Assembly (NCBI GenBank): GCA_963740835.1
Contig: CAVUFH010000004.1
Coordinates: 62,001-126,000, forward strand
Source of the DNA: CAVUFH01 sp963740835
GTDB taxonomy: Bacteria > Actinomycetota > Acidimicrobiia > IMCC26256 > PALSA-610
DNA length: 64,000 nt
Direction: 5' to 3'
Shown: piece by piece, positions 35,580 to 44,870 of the stretch
Numbering within the stretch: the first letter of the stretch is position 1
Layout: each line of letters begins with the position of its first letter
Program-made: the position numbers and the translations under genes
Notes under the pieces: model-generated
Database searches by the model: none
The model's input: the letters and a program-made list of their open reading frames with translations, nothing else
Told to the model about the DNA's origin: nothing

Positions 35580-37125
35580 GTGGCGACCGACCGTCGTTCC
35601 CTTGCCGATGTGCTGCGCAGCCACGCCCGCGCCCGGCCCGACGCACCGGCGTTCGCGGACGGCGACCTGACGCTGGACTGGCGGTCCGCCGCGACTCGCG
35701 TCCATCGCGCCGCCGAACGCGTTGCGCGCGCAGGGCGTCGGACCCGGCGACCGCGTCCTGTGGTTGGGGCAGAATTCCTTCCGCATCCAGGAGTTGCTGC
35801 TCGCCTGTTGCGAGATCGGGGCCATGTTCTGTCCGGCGAACTGGCGCCAGCAGCCCGCCGAGCTCGCGTTCGTCATCGACGACCTCGCCCCGGCGCTTGT
35901 CGTGTGGCAGGAAGAAGAGGTCGGACCGACGGTTCGGTCCGGTCGGGCGCGCGCTGCGCACCCCGCCCTGTGGATCCGGCACGACACCGACGGGGCCGGG
36001 TTCGGCGAGTACGAAGAATTCGTCGCGGCCGGGAGCCCCGTCGATCCCGACGCGGACGCACCCGGAGACGCGCCGCTCCTGCTCGTCTACACCGCCGCGT
36101 TCGACGGACGTCCGAACGCGGCGATGCTGCCGTCGCGCGCGCTGATCGCGCAGGGCCTGCTCATGGCCCCGTGGTCAGGGATCGACGCGGCCTACGTGTT
36201 CCTCAACTCCGGGCCGCTGTTCCACATCGGGACGTTCATGCCGAACCTGTCGACGTTCGTCATGGGCGGCACGAACGTGTTCGTCCGCCGCTCCGACGGC
36301 GAGGAGCTGTGCCGCGCGATCGCGACCCACGGGGTCACCGGCGGGTTCGTCATTGGCCCGATGGTCGACGCGATCGTCGCCGCGAACGCCGGCGGGCGCT
36401 TCGACCTCTCGACGTTCCGCGGCCGGCGCGGCAACCCCGAGTTCGACGCGTGGGTGCAGCCCGACCCGTCGCCGTGGGGCCGGCGCGCCGGTGGCTACGG
36501 ACAGTCGGAAGTGATGGGCATGGCGACGTTCAACCTGCTCGCTCCCGACGGCATCGGCACCCACGGCCGGCCGTCACCGCTCGTCGACGTGCGGGTCGTC
36601 GACCCGGACGGCGAGGAGGTGCCCACCGGTGAGACGGGCGAGATCGTCGTGCGCGGCACCACCGTGATGTGCGGGTACTGGAACCGGGCGGAGTTGAACG
36701 CGCGCCGGGCGCGCGGTGGCTGGCACCACACCAACGACCTCGGACGCTACGAAGCCGACGGCTCGTTCACGTTCGTGGGGCCGCAGAGCCGGATGTTGAA
36801 GTCGGCGGCGGAGAACATCTACCCGGTCGAGGTGGAGAACTGCCTGAAGGCGCACCCCGCGGTGGCCGACTGCGCGGTGATCGGTGTGCCCGATCCGGAG
36901 TGGGTCCAGTCGGTGAAGGCGATCGTGGTGCTCGCGCCCGATGCGGCCGCCACCACCGACGACCTCGTCGCGCACTGCAGGGACCGGATGGCGTCGTACA
37001 AGAAGCCGAAGTCGATCGAGTTCGTCGCCGCGCTGCCCCGTCAGGGCTTCGTGGTCGACTACGACGCACTCGATGCCGAGTTCGGCGGCGGTGGCTATCC
37101 GGGCGGGAACACCCGATCGGCCTAG
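35580..37125 (+). CDS. FadD-like acyl-CoA ligase (frameshifted, atypical P-loop)
   Basis: About 514 residues. The N-terminus ATDRRSLADVLRSHARARPD from GTG 35580 and the rest (LRAQGVGPGDRVLWLGQNSF onward) are in different frames; one extra base near 35718-35722 accounts for it. The phosphate loop reads YTAAFDGRPNAAM instead of YTSGTTGxPKG, while GYGQSE, WHHTNDLGRY and LKSAAENIYPVEVE are normal. The C-terminal A10 segment is LPRQGFVVDYDALDAEFGGG, without the usual lysine, a form seen in a subgroup of actinobacterial FadD proteins. It likely activates an unusual carboxylic acid. Activity should be regarded as unproven. Confidence 0.82.
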
Positions 37126-37150
37126 ATGTCGTCCGGCGAAGCGGGTCCCG

Positions 37151-38050
37151 TTACGCGTCGGTCAGGATCTCGGGACCGCCGGCGCCGATCAGCACGACGT
37201 CCTCGCGCAGGGCGCGACCCGCGTCGAGTTCGACCGCGACCACCATGCCCGGCTCGAGGACGACGTCCTCGTCCAGGTCCTCGCGCCCGCGGCCGACGCC
37301 GTTGACGATGAAGAGATCGCCGACCCGTTCGCCCGGCCGGCAGGCACCGACCACCGCGTCCCAACCGGGCGGGTTCACCGACGCGCCGGCGCGGTACGTG
37401 CGCGCGAGCGACGCTTCCCAGCCGTCGCGCAAGACGCCACCGCGCAGCACGACCGTGTGCTGCTCGACGTCGAGCGGGCCGGGCGTCGACCACCACCGGC
37501 CTTCGAACGCGGTCGTGGCGACCGCTTCGAACGCGGGCGTCGTGACGCCGTGCGCGGCGGCCGCTTCCGCGAACCGGCCCCGCAGCACCGCGGCGGTGAC
37601 ACCGGGCCGGAGCGCCGCTGCGGTCTGCGCAAACGCATCTCGCGCCACCGCGGCGGCCGCGCGCAGTGCGTCGATCTCGTCGGTGGTTTTCACCCGCACG
37701 AGCTCCCGCAGCATCGGTGTCGCGTCCGCGACGGCCGCACCGGGCACGACGGACTGCAGCAACGAACGGGCCATCGGGGTCATGCCGTCGACACCGATCC
37801 GACGCGCGTCGGTGAAGCCCGGGATCTCGAGCAGCATCTGCGCGAGGTTGGCCGGGTTCCACGTAAGTGGTGGCACGGTCGCGGCGCCCGTGGACCGCAC
37901 GACGATGCAGCTCGGCGTGAACGGTCGCGTTCCTGCCAGCCACAGCCGCGCCTCGCCCGTGATCGTGCGTACGTGCGCGTCCCGCCCGAGCACCAAGGCG
38001 TCGAAGCCGGCCGGCGCCATGGCGGCGACGCAGTCGTTCAACCGAGCCAC
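37151..38050 (-). CDS. Degenerate M24-family (creatinase/aminopeptidase P-like) protein
   Basis: 299 residues from GTG 38050, overlapping the end of the active paralogue by 13 bases. The pita-bread fold is recognisable (RTITGEARLWLAGTRPF, ELVRVKTTDEIDALRAAAAVA, LEPGMVVAVELDAGRAL). Aligned with its neighbour, the two metal aspartates are Arg and Ser (VVLRGGVLRDGWEAS) and the histidine is Asn (FIVNGVG), while both glutamates remain. The dinuclear metal site is thus probably lost. It may form a heterodimer with, or regulate, the upstream M24 protein. It is the last gene of the AmmeMemoRadiSam operon. Confidence 0.78.
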   Translation of the reverse strand: MARLNDCVAAMAPAGFDALVLGRDAHVRTITGEARLWLAGTRPFTPSCIVVRSTGAATVPPLTWNPANLAQMLLEIPGFTDARRIGVDGMTPMARSLLQSVVPGAAVADATPMLRELVRVKTTDEIDALRAAAAVARDAFAQTAAALRPGVTAAVLRGRFAEAAAAHGVTTPAFEAVATTAFEGRWWSTPGPLDVEQHTVVLRGGVLRDGWEASLARTYRAGASVNPPGWDAVVGACRPGERVGDLFIVNGVGRGREDLDEDVVLEPGMVVAVELDAGRALREDVVLIGAGGPEILTDA

Positions 38051-39192
38051 GCGCCCCCCTCGTCGAGCGTCGCCGGTCGGGAGAGGCGCCGGTAGCCGGT
38101 GTCGGTGACGGCGACGATCTCCTCGGAGCGGTGGCCGGCGTGGCCGTTGTCCCAGATGACGGGCTCGAGCACCAGCACCATCCCCGGCTGCATCACCAAC
38201 GCGTCGTCGAAGTCGGGGCCGAGGTCGGTGCCGACGAACGGCATCTCCGCGCTGTCGGTGCCGATCCCGTGCGCGAGGTAGAAGTACGAGAGCCAGGGCG
38301 TGCGACCGGCGTCCTTCCCCGCGGCCCGCACCAGATCGCCGCCGGTGACGCCCGGTCGCAACGCGTCGAGCACGCCGTCGACCACGCCCCGCCACCGCGC
38401 GAACTGGTCCCGTTCGGCGGCCTCGGGTGCGCGACCGACGATCCAGGTCGCGCCGAAGTCGGATGCGTAGCCCTCGTAATTGATGCCGGTGTCGACCCAC
38501 ATGACGTCGCCGGTCTGCAGCTCGATCGGCTGCGTTGGCGTCGGGTAGGTCGCTTCGATCTCGACCGCGCGCGGCATCACCTGGAAGACCGGGTCGACGG
38601 TGTTCGCGGTCGCGCCGCGCTCGGCGACGGCGCGGAGGAACGCGCCCGACACCGTCGTCGCCTTGACGCCGGGGAGTGCGAGCGGCCGTACCCACTCCAT
38701 CGCTTCCTCGTTGATGCGTTGCGCGATCTCGATGCAGCGCAGTTCGTCCTCGGTCTTGGTGAGCTTCGCGGGCCCGAGCACGACACTCGCGTCGCAGACC
38801 GGCCGCCCCGCCAACGCGGTCCACAGCGGGAACGGCGCGTCGTCGAGCGCGATCGGCCCTTCTCCGAGCGACGCGACCAGCTCCTGCGCGCCCGCGGCCA
38901 TCTCGACCGCGACCCACTCCTCGATCATCGGGCCGGGCCGGGCGCCTTGCGGGAACTGCGTGAACAGCTGCGGGCGTGGTTCGTCGGCGCGCAGCACCGC
39001 GACCGCGCGCCAGGCCGAGGCGCGCGGGGCATCCGCCGCCGGCGGCCGGGCGCCGGTGAGGTACGAGACGTTGTTCTGTCCGCAGCAGATGAGCGTGGCG
39101 ACGCCCGACGCCTCCATCGCCGCGCGCACCTTGGCGACGCGCGCGCCGATCATGCGATCGAAGTCGATGGTGCCGAACGGTGCCTCAGGCAT
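38038..39192 (-). CDS. M24-family metallopeptidase (Xaa-Pro aminopeptidase/creatinase-like)
   Basis: 384 residues with the N-terminal creatinase domain and the C-terminal pita-bread catalytic domain. All five metal ligands are visible: D234 and D245 (WVDTGINYEGYASDFG), H308 (YLAHGIG), E343 (VLEPVIW) and E357 (SEEIVAVT). It could cleave an Xaa-Pro bond or another C-N bond. The ATG overlaps the AMMECR1 stop by eight bases, tying it to the AmmeMemoRadiSam genes. The following gene is a metal-site-defective paralogue. Confidence 0.87.
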   Translation of the reverse strand: MPEAPFGTIDFDRMIGARVAKVRAAMEASGVATLICCGQNNVSYLTGARPPAADAPRASAWRAVAVLRADEPRPQLFTQFPQGARPGPMIEEWVAVEMAAGAQELVASLGEGPIALDDAPFPLWTALAGRPVCDASVVLGPAKLTKTEDELRCIEIAQRINEEAMEWVRPLALPGVKATTVSGAFLRAVAERGATANTVDPVFQVMPRAVEIEATYPTPTQPIELQTGDVMWVDTGINYEGYASDFGATWIVGRAPEAAERDQFARWRGVVDGVLDALRPGVTGGDLVRAAGKDAGRTPWLSYFYLAHGIGTDSAEMPFVGTDLGPDFDDALVMQPGMVLVLEPVIWDNGHAGHRSEEIVAVTDTGYRRLSRPATLDEGGAWLG

Positions 39193-39792
39193 CGCGGTCG
39201 TCCAACGGGCGCGGGCTCACTTCCAGGCGCGGCCGCGGGCCGGGATCGACGAGTTCGACTGTGCTGTAGATGGCCACGCGCACGCGAGCATCCCACACCC
39301 GCGCGCAGCCCGGCCTTCGCCCACAGCGCGTCGAGGAAGTCGTCCGGATCGGGCAGCTTGACCCAGACCGCGGGGAGGAACGTCGCCGCGCTGGTCGACG
39401 CGCTCGACGATGACTCCGGTGGTTCCCGGTTCGAGCGCGGCGACGAGCGCGGCGCGCGACGCGACCGCCAGCGGCTGCGGATCAGACAGGACCGACACCT
39501 TCACGCGCATCACCGGGAAGTCGTCCGGGTCGACCGCAGGCATGCGGGGATCGTCGAATGCGGCCGCGATCGCGCTGTGGGCGACGCTGGTTCCGAGCGC
39601 CGTGTCTGCGGTGAGGGTGCCGATGCAGCCCAGCAACGCCTCGCCCCGTTCGAGGGTCACGAACGCGGCGCCGGGCCGGGCGAGCGCGGGCGGAAGCTCG
39701 GCGGGTGCAGGCAGTCGGCGCCGGCCGGTGCGCAGCATGTGTGAGATCGCATCGACCGCGATCGTCGGTAAGGACGCGAGCGCGCTCGTCAC
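39185..39792 (-). CDS. amrA: AMMECR1-domain protein, AmmeMemoRadiSam system (two frameshifts)
   Basis: About 201 residues after correction. The N-terminal part shows ERGEALLGCIGTLTADTALG and VKVSVLSDPQPL, typical of AMMECR1. The expected ATFLPAVWVKLPDPDDFLDA segment and the final VRVAIYSTVELVDPG are each in another frame. One extra base near 39387 and one in the C run at 39298-39300 restore a continuous protein ending at TGA 39185. GTG 39792 overlaps the MEMO stop (GTGA). AMMECR1 is conserved to humans and its biochemical role is unresolved. The C-terminus overlaps the M24 start. Confidence 0.85.
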
Positions 39793-40601
39793 GCGGGGCT
39801 CGCGGAGAACGCGATCGCGGCGTAGCCCACGACGCGGTCGCGGGGGCCGGCGGTCTCACCCGACGTGCGCCGGTCCAGCACCACCGGCCGGAGGCCATGG
39901 TGCGCCGCCGCGAGGAGCAGCCCGCGCAACGGGAAGCGACCGCACACGTCGCGCGGACCGATCGCGTCGATCCGGCCCGCGAGGATGGCGTCGACGGTGC
40001 GCCGGTCGTGCGCCGTCGCGGCGTCGTGCGTCTCGTAGTGCGACAGGTCGGTGGAGACGACGATGAGTGTCTCGGGCCCACCCCAGACCGCGTCGAGCAC
40101 CGTCGCGACGTCCTCGGCCGCGGCGACGCCGACGACGAGCGGCAGCACAGTGAACTCGGCGAACGCGCGCTGCAGGAACGGGAGATGGACCTCGAGGCTG
40201 TGCTCACCGGCGTGCGGCGCGTCAGCGATCGTGACGTTCGGGAGCGCGGTGACGATCGCCCGCGCCTCGACATCGACGGGAACGTCACCGAGAGGCGTCC
40301 GCAGGATGTCGGCCGCCGGCGCGGCGAGGCCGTGGAGGGCGACGCGGTGCGCGGGCCCGAGGAGAACCACGCGCCGCACCGTCGCGCGCGCGGGTGCGAG
40401 CCGCGCGTACCCGCTCGCGGCGATCGAGCCCGAGAAGTCGTAGCCGGCGTGCGGGACGACGATCGCCTTCGGTACCGGCGCGGCCGCGACCGCTGCGGAT
40501 GCGAGCAGACGGTCGACCGATTGCGCGAGCGCGCCGGCGTGAGCGGGGTAGAAGCGTCCGGCAACCGCCGGCGCGCGCGCCCGCGTCGCGTCACTGGTCA
40601 C
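39789..40601 (-). CDS. amrB: MEMO1-family protein, AmmeMemoRadiSam system
   Basis: 270 residues, close in pattern to human MEMO1 and to class III extradiol dioxygenase folds. Motifs seen: PHAGYDFSGS with H51, LGPAHRVAL with H85, EHSLEVHLPFLQ, STDLSHYE and CGRFPLRGLL, which together form the metal or substrate pocket. GTG 40601 overlaps the stop of the radical SAM gene and its own stop overlaps the AMMECR1 start. MEMO proteins bind metals, but the bacterial reaction is not established. Its operon position is the standard partner position for the radical SAM enzyme. Confidence 0.9.
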   Translation of the reverse strand: MTSDATRARAPAVAGRFYPAHAGALAQSVDRLLASAAVAAAPVPKAIVVPHAGYDFSGSIAASGYARLAPARATVRRVVLLGPAHRVALHGLAAPAADILRTPLGDVPVDVEARAIVTALPNVTIADAPHAGEHSLEVHLPFLQRAFAEFTVLPLVVGVAAAEDVATVLDAVWGGPETLIVVSTDLSHYETHDAATAHDRRTVDAILAGRIDAIGPRDVCGRFPLRGLLLAAAHHGLRPVVLDRRTSGETAGPRDRVVGYAAIAFSASPA

Positions 40602-41671
40602 GCGCCGCCGATTCGAACGGGGAGGCGGCGCGACCCCCACGTGCCGGCGGGCCCGTCGAAGCGGCCGGGCAGCACAGTGCCGCACGAGCGGCAGTGACCG
40701 TCGTCGGTGAGGTGGTAGCGCCCGAGCCGGTACCAGTCGCGCTCGATCAGCAGGGTGCCGCAGCCGGTGCACGTCGTGCTGCCACCGTCGGTGTCGTGCA
40801 CGTTCCCGGTGTACGCGTAGCGCACGCCGTTGCGACGCGCGATCTCGCGCGCGCGCGTCAACGTTGTCGGGGGCGTCGGACCGATATCCATCATCTTGAA
40901 GTCGGGGTGGAACGCGGTGAAGTGCAGTGGGACGTCCGGGCCAAGGTGCTCGACGATCCAACGCGTCATCGCGTCGATCTCGTCGGGCTCGTCGTTGCGG
41001 CCGGGGATGAGCAGCGTCGTGATCTCGACCCACACGTCGGTGTCGTGCACGAGAAACTCGAGCGTGTCGAGCACATCGGCCAAGTGCGCGCCGCACACAT
41101 GCCGGTAGAAGTCCTCGGTGAACGCCTTCAAGTCGACGTTCGCGGCGTCCATGTGCGCGTACATCTCGCGGCGCGGCTCGGGTGAGATGTAACCGGCGGT
41201 GACCGCGACGCTCGAGATGCCCGCGGCGCGGCACGCATCACCGACGTCGATCGCGTACTCCATGAAGATCGTCGGGTCGTTGTACGTGAACGCGACGCTG
41301 CGACACCCGAGCCGTTGGGCTGTGGCCACGAGGTCGTCCGGCGTGGCCGAGTCGGCGAGCGTGTCGACCTCCTTCGACTTCGAGATGTCCCAGTTCTGGC
41401 AGAAACGGCACGCGAGGTTGCAACCGGCGGTGCCGAACGACAGCACGCTCGACCCGGGCAGGAAGTGGTTGAGGGGCTTCTTCTCGATCGGGTCGACGCA
41501 GAAGCCGCTGGACCGGCCGTAGGTCGTGAGCACCACGCCGTCGCCTTCACGAGCGCGGACGAAGCAGAGCCCGCGCTGGCCGTCGCGCAACTTGCACGCG
41601 CGAGGGCACACGTCGCACTGCACACGCCCGTCGGGGAGCGCATGCCAGTAGCGCGTCGGGATGGTCGTCAC
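40598..41671 (-). CDS. amrS: Radical SAM enzyme, AmmeMemoRadiSam system
   Basis: 357 residues from GTG 41671. An N-terminal cysteine set (C19, C22, C26 and C36; CDVCPRACKL) precedes the radical SAM cluster C84-x3-C88-x2-C91 (CNLACRFC). The C-terminus has a zinc ribbon (CTGCGTLL and CRSCGTVL). The architecture is that of pyruvate formate-lyase-activating-like enzymes associated with MEMO and AMMECR1. It is the first gene of a five-gene operon in which every junction overlaps. It probably generates a radical modification of a small molecule or peptide; the substrate is unknown. Confidence 0.93.
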   Translation of the reverse strand: MTTIPTRYWHALPDGRVQCDVCPRACKLRDGQRGLCFVRAREGDGVVLTTYGRSSGFCVDPIEKKPLNHFLPGSSVLSFGTAGCNLACRFCQNWDISKSKEVDTLADSATPDDLVATAQRLGCRSVAFTYNDPTIFMEYAIDVGDACRAAGISSVAVTAGYISPEPRREMYAHMDAANVDLKAFTEDFYRHVCGAHLADVLDTLEFLVHDTDVWVEITTLLIPGRNDEPDEIDAMTRWIVEHLGPDVPLHFTAFHPDFKMMDIGPTPPTTLTRAREIARRNGVRYAYTGNVHDTDGGSTTCTGCGTLLIERDWYRLGRYHLTDDGHCRSCGTVLPGRFDGPAGTWGSRRLPVRIGGA

Positions 41672-41710
41672 CCCACCAAGTGTGCCGCGTCGACGCGGGC
41701 CGGCAAACCG

Positions 41711-43423
41711 CTACAGGATCTCGACGTTGTCGGTGACGACGGATTCGTCGACATCGGTGCGCAGGGCGCGGATCTCCAGCTTCCACGTGCCGGCGAACGG
41801 CAGGTCGATGTTGCCCTGCGCGGTGCCGCTGCCCGCGGCGCCCTTCGTCATCGGCACGTTCAGGGTCACGCCCTGCTCCGAATTCGTGAGCTTGGCGGTG
41901 ATGTCGATCGGATCGAACGGCGCGCCGGCCTTGGTGGTCGCGACCGTGAGCTGGTTCGTGCCCTTCAGACCGGGGGAGAGCTTGACGTCGAACTGGATGC
42001 CGCCGTTCGAGAGCGTCGCGCTGTAGCCGGCCGGCTTCACCGGTTGTGAGGGGCTCGTCGCCGTCGGGGCGCCCGTGCTGCCGCCTTCGACGCGCGCGGG
42101 GGCGGTGTTCACCAACAGCGCGGTCACGAGCAGGACGATCACCGCGATCGCCACCTCGACGACGACGGCGTTGCGGAGCTCGCGCACGTCTTCGGGATCG
42201 GCTTCGGCCCGCAGCGCCCCTGGGCCGGCGGGGATCAGCTGGCGATCGGCCCACAAGCGAACGATGTGCCGGCTGACGCTGGCCGCGGCGACGATCATCA
42301 CCACCAGCCCGATCTTCGTGAGCAGCAGTCGTCCGTAGGTGGTGTCGAAAACGGAGTCGAGGCCGTCGGTCTGCCGCCACGCCTGGACCGCGCCCGAGAT
42401 CGCGACGATCACGATGGCAGGCGCCGCGATCCGAGAAAATCGTGAGGTGATTTCAGGAACGTCATGCGGAACCGCGCGACGTACGAGCAGTGTCGCGAGG
42501 ACCGCGATGCCGCCCAACCAAACCGAGGCCGAACCGAGGTGAACGAGATCGGTGATCGTGCCGACCAGGATCCAGCGTCCGGTGCGCGCATGTTCGGCAA
42601 ACGTGAACGTCGCGAGCAGGAACACGGCCAGCGCCGCGTCCACCGCATTCACGAACGGCGGACGGCGCTTGCCGGGGCTGCGCAGCGCGGGCAGCACCAG
42701 CAAGAGGAGCCCGGCGCGGATCAACCATGACTGACCGAAGCGAGTGTCCATGACCTCCCGGATCGCGGTCGTGTTCCACATGCCCGAGATTTCTTGCGTC
42801 GTCGTGTACGCGGCTTGCATGCCGATCCCGAGCAGCGCGGTCACGAAGGCGACGACCCAGCTGACCCACAGGAGCCCACGCACGCCTTGGTCGTCACCGA
42901 CCTCGCCCGGCACGATCCGAAGGAAGATGATGCCGCCGAGCAGGACGAGCATCGCGCCGAATGCGAGCGCACGGGTGAGCCCGAACGCGATCCCGATGCC
43001 GTGGTTCGTGTCGTTCTTCAGCAGCCCGGCGACGTTCGCCCCTCCGGTTGCTGCGCCGACCGTGAAGGTGAACGCGCCGCTGACGGGGTGCGAGTCCGCG
43101 GAGACGACGTGCCACTCGACGACGTACGTCCCGTCGGCGAGGTTGGGCAGCGACGCGACGACGACCGAACCCTGATCGCCATGCTTGGTCTCGCCGACGC
43201 CGGCAACCTTCTTCCCGCTGCTGGCGAGCAGGGTGATGGAATCCTTCGCGACCTGGACACCCTCACTGAACTCGAGGGTCACCGACCTGGGTGGCTTTCC
43301 GGCGGGGTAGGTCTGGGTCGATTGCGGATCGCTGCTGTCGAGCGAGGCGTGGGCGAAGGCCGGTATCGCGGTCAGGAAGAGGATCGCTCCGATCAGCCCG
43401 CCCGCGGCCAGCAGCCGTTTCAC
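41711..43423 (-). CDS. CopC-CopD fusion copper-handling membrane protein
   Basis: 570 residues. A signal peptide (about 1-25) is followed by a CopC beta-sandwich beginning AHASLDSSDPQ, whose new N-terminal histidine and a later DSHPVSG supply copper ligands. Then come about eight membrane spans of CopD (residues about 145-425), and a C-terminal extracytoplasmic domain (about 450-570) resembling a YtkA-like sandwich. It probably brings copper across or into the membrane compartment. GTG 43423 overlaps the stop of the membrane anti-sigma gene (GTGA), so the two are co-expressed. Confidence 0.87.
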   Translation of the reverse strand: MKRLLAAGGLIGAILFLTAIPAFAHASLDSSDPQSTQTYPAGKPPRSVTLEFSEGVQVAKDSITLLASSGKKVAGVGETKHGDQGSVVVASLPNLADGTYVVEWHVVSADSHPVSGAFTFTVGAATGGANVAGLLKNDTNHGIGIAFGLTRALAFGAMLVLLGGIIFLRIVPGEVGDDQGVRGLLWVSWVVAFVTALLGIGMQAAYTTTQEISGMWNTTAIREVMDTRFGQSWLIRAGLLLLVLPALRSPGKRRPPFVNAVDAALAVFLLATFTFAEHARTGRWILVGTITDLVHLGSASVWLGGIAVLATLLVRRAVPHDVPEITSRFSRIAAPAIVIVAISGAVQAWRQTDGLDSVFDTTYGRLLLTKIGLVVMIVAAASVSRHIVRLWADRQLIPAGPGALRAEADPEDVRELRNAVVVEVAIAVIVLLVTALLVNTAPARVEGGSTGAPTATSPSQPVKPAGYSATLSNGGIQFDVKLSPGLKGTNQLTVATTKAGAPFDPIDITAKLTNSEQGVTLNVPMTKGAAGSGTAQGNIDLPFAGTWKLEIRALRTDVDESVVTDNVEIL

Positions 43424-44016
43424 GCCGCGAGCGGAGACGGGTCCTCGGCGCGGCGATGGGCCTGAGCTTCCAGGAGCCATGCCGCGATCATGCCCAACGC
43501 GGCGACCGAATGGGTGACGGGCCATGCCGCCTCGCCGTAACCGCGAGCTGCGTCGGCGAGCGACAATCCCGCGCAGAGCACGACCAGGGCTGTACCGATG
43601 GGCAGAAACCCGGACAATGCGCGGGCCGGTCGAGCGGCAACCCAGAGGAACCCGATCGCGAGCGCCAGGTCGAAGGCCGAGAGATGTTGGCTGTGCTCCT
43701 CGCCGCCGAGCAGCGTCGGGATCGCGATGAGGATCTGGACCACCGCGATGGCGACGAGGGTGAGTCGGAGCCGGAGCGCCCACGGCGATGGCGGCGCCGC
43801 CTGCTGCGCGGTCGCGTGCAGGATCGATGCGGTGAGATCGGGCACCGGCTCGGCCGGAACGATCCGCACCCGACGGTGGATCGCTTCGGCGTCGGCCACG
43901 AATGCGCGGCACGCCGCGCAGGTCGCGGCGTGGCGCTGCCAACGCTCGTCGTCGCCCGGCCTCCCTTCCCCGTCGAGAGACGCGGAGTAGAGCGTGCGCG
44001 CGAAGAGGCAATCCAT
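43420..44016 (-). CDS. Membrane zinc-finger anti-sigma factor
   Basis: 198 residues. The N-terminal ZAS motif is H-x3-C-x2-C (RHAATCAACRAF), with another cysteine in MDCLF. Four hydrophobic spans follow (LTLVAIAVVQILIAIPTLL and three more). It probably holds an ECF sigma factor at the membrane, with the factor encoded at 44871 on the opposite strand as the best candidate. It is coupled to the CopC-CopD gene by a GTGA overlap, suggesting a copper or envelope signal. Confidence 0.78.
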   Translation of the reverse strand: MDCLFARTLYSASLDGEGRPGDDERWQRHAATCAACRAFVADAEAIHRRVRIVPAEPVPDLTASILHATAQQAAPPSPWALRLRLTLVAIAVVQILIAIPTLLGGEEHSQHLSAFDLALAIGFLWVAARPARALSGFLPIGTALVVLCAGLSLADAARGYGEAAWPVTHSVAALGMIAAWLLEAQAHRRAEDPSPLAA

Positions 44017-44025
44017 GCTCCAACA

Positions 44026-44051
44026 GTCGCTCGCGGATGCCCGCGAGTTCC
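44026..44051 (-). promoter_or_regulatory. Candidate ECF-type promoter for the anti-sigma/CopCD operon
   Basis: On the minus strand GGAAC (44047-44051) is followed after 17 bases by CGAC (44026-44029), close to the ECF pattern GGAAC-N16/17-CGTC, just before the anti-sigma start at 44016. One match in one place; weak evidence. Confidence 0.3.
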
Positions 44052-44157
44052 CGATCAATCGCGTGGATGTGTGAGCGTTCCCGGCCGACGAGGCCGCGTC
44101 ATTTCGCGAATCTGCCGTGGTTAGCCTGCCCCGCGCTCGACGAGTGGGAGGGTACCC

Positions 44158-44829
44158 GTGCTTCGCAGACTGATCGTCGCTGGAACCGTTGTTGGTGTGC
44201 TCCTTGTAGGAGCCGCGCCGGCCTGGGCTCACGTCACCATCGATCCGACCTCGGCACCGAAGGGCAGTGACGCGGTGCTGACGTTCACGGTGCCGAACGA
44301 GATGGACAATGCGAGCACGACTCAACTCGTCGTTTCGTTCCCCACTGACCACCCGATTGCCGAAGCCTCGGTCGAACCGGTTGCCGGATGGACCGCGAAC
44401 GTCGAGTCGACCCACTCGGAGAAGCCGATCAAGACCGACGAAGGCGAGACCAACGATCGCGTCTCGAGGGTGACATGGTCGGGTGGCCCGATCGAACCGG
44501 GAGACTTCCAACAGTTCAAGATCGCGGTGGGTCTTCCCGACGACGCCAACTCCCTCGTGTTCAAGGCGCTGCAGACCTACAGCAACGGCACCGTCGTCCG
44601 CTGGATCGAGACCGCTGCGCCCGGCGCAGCCGAGCCCGAGCACCCGGCCCCTGTCCTCACGCTCACGGGCGGCAGGGGTGCGACGGTTGCGCTCGCGTCC
44701 TCGTCCACGAAGAGCGATGACGACAGCGACACGCTGGCAACCGTGGCGATCATCCTCGGCGGTCTCGCATTGATCGCGGCCGTTGTTGCGTTGGTGTTGT
44801 CGAGCCGGAAGCGCCAAGCGGCGGCCTGA
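44158..44829 (+). CDS. YcnI-like DUF1775 copper-binding protein
   Basis: 223 residues from GTG 44158 with GGGAGGG upstream. The signal peptide ends at A24, exposing H25 (HVTIDPTSAPKG), the copper ligand of YcnI. The cohesin-like DUF1775 domain runs to about residue 155, including WTANVESTHSE, VTWSGG and FKALQTYSNGTVVRWIE. A C-terminal membrane span with basic tail (VALVLSSRKRQ) anchors it outside the cell. It is divergent from the CopC-CopD operon and is probably part of copper acquisition or delivery. A decayed copy follows the next gene. Confidence 0.9.
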   Translation: MLRRLIVAGTVVGVLLVGAAPAWAHVTIDPTSAPKGSDAVLTFTVPNEMDNASTTQLVVSFPTDHPIAEASVEPVAGWTANVESTHSEKPIKTDEGETNDRVSRVTWSGGPIEPGDFQQFKIAVGLPDDANSLVFKALQTYSNGTVVRWIETAAPGAAEPEHPAPVLTLTGGRGATVALASSSTKSDDDSDTLATVAIILGGLALIAAVVALVLSSRKRQAAA

Positions 44830-44870
44830 CCTCCGCGGCGCCGCCCGCAACGTGTACGTTTCCGGCCCGG

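Noticed and set aside
35065..35982. Minus-strand frame encoding repeated NEERAPKRGTGTETRNG-like peptide
   Set aside because: The peptide repeat is only the 19-bp DNA array read through its three phases; there is no family match, signal peptide or ribosome site.
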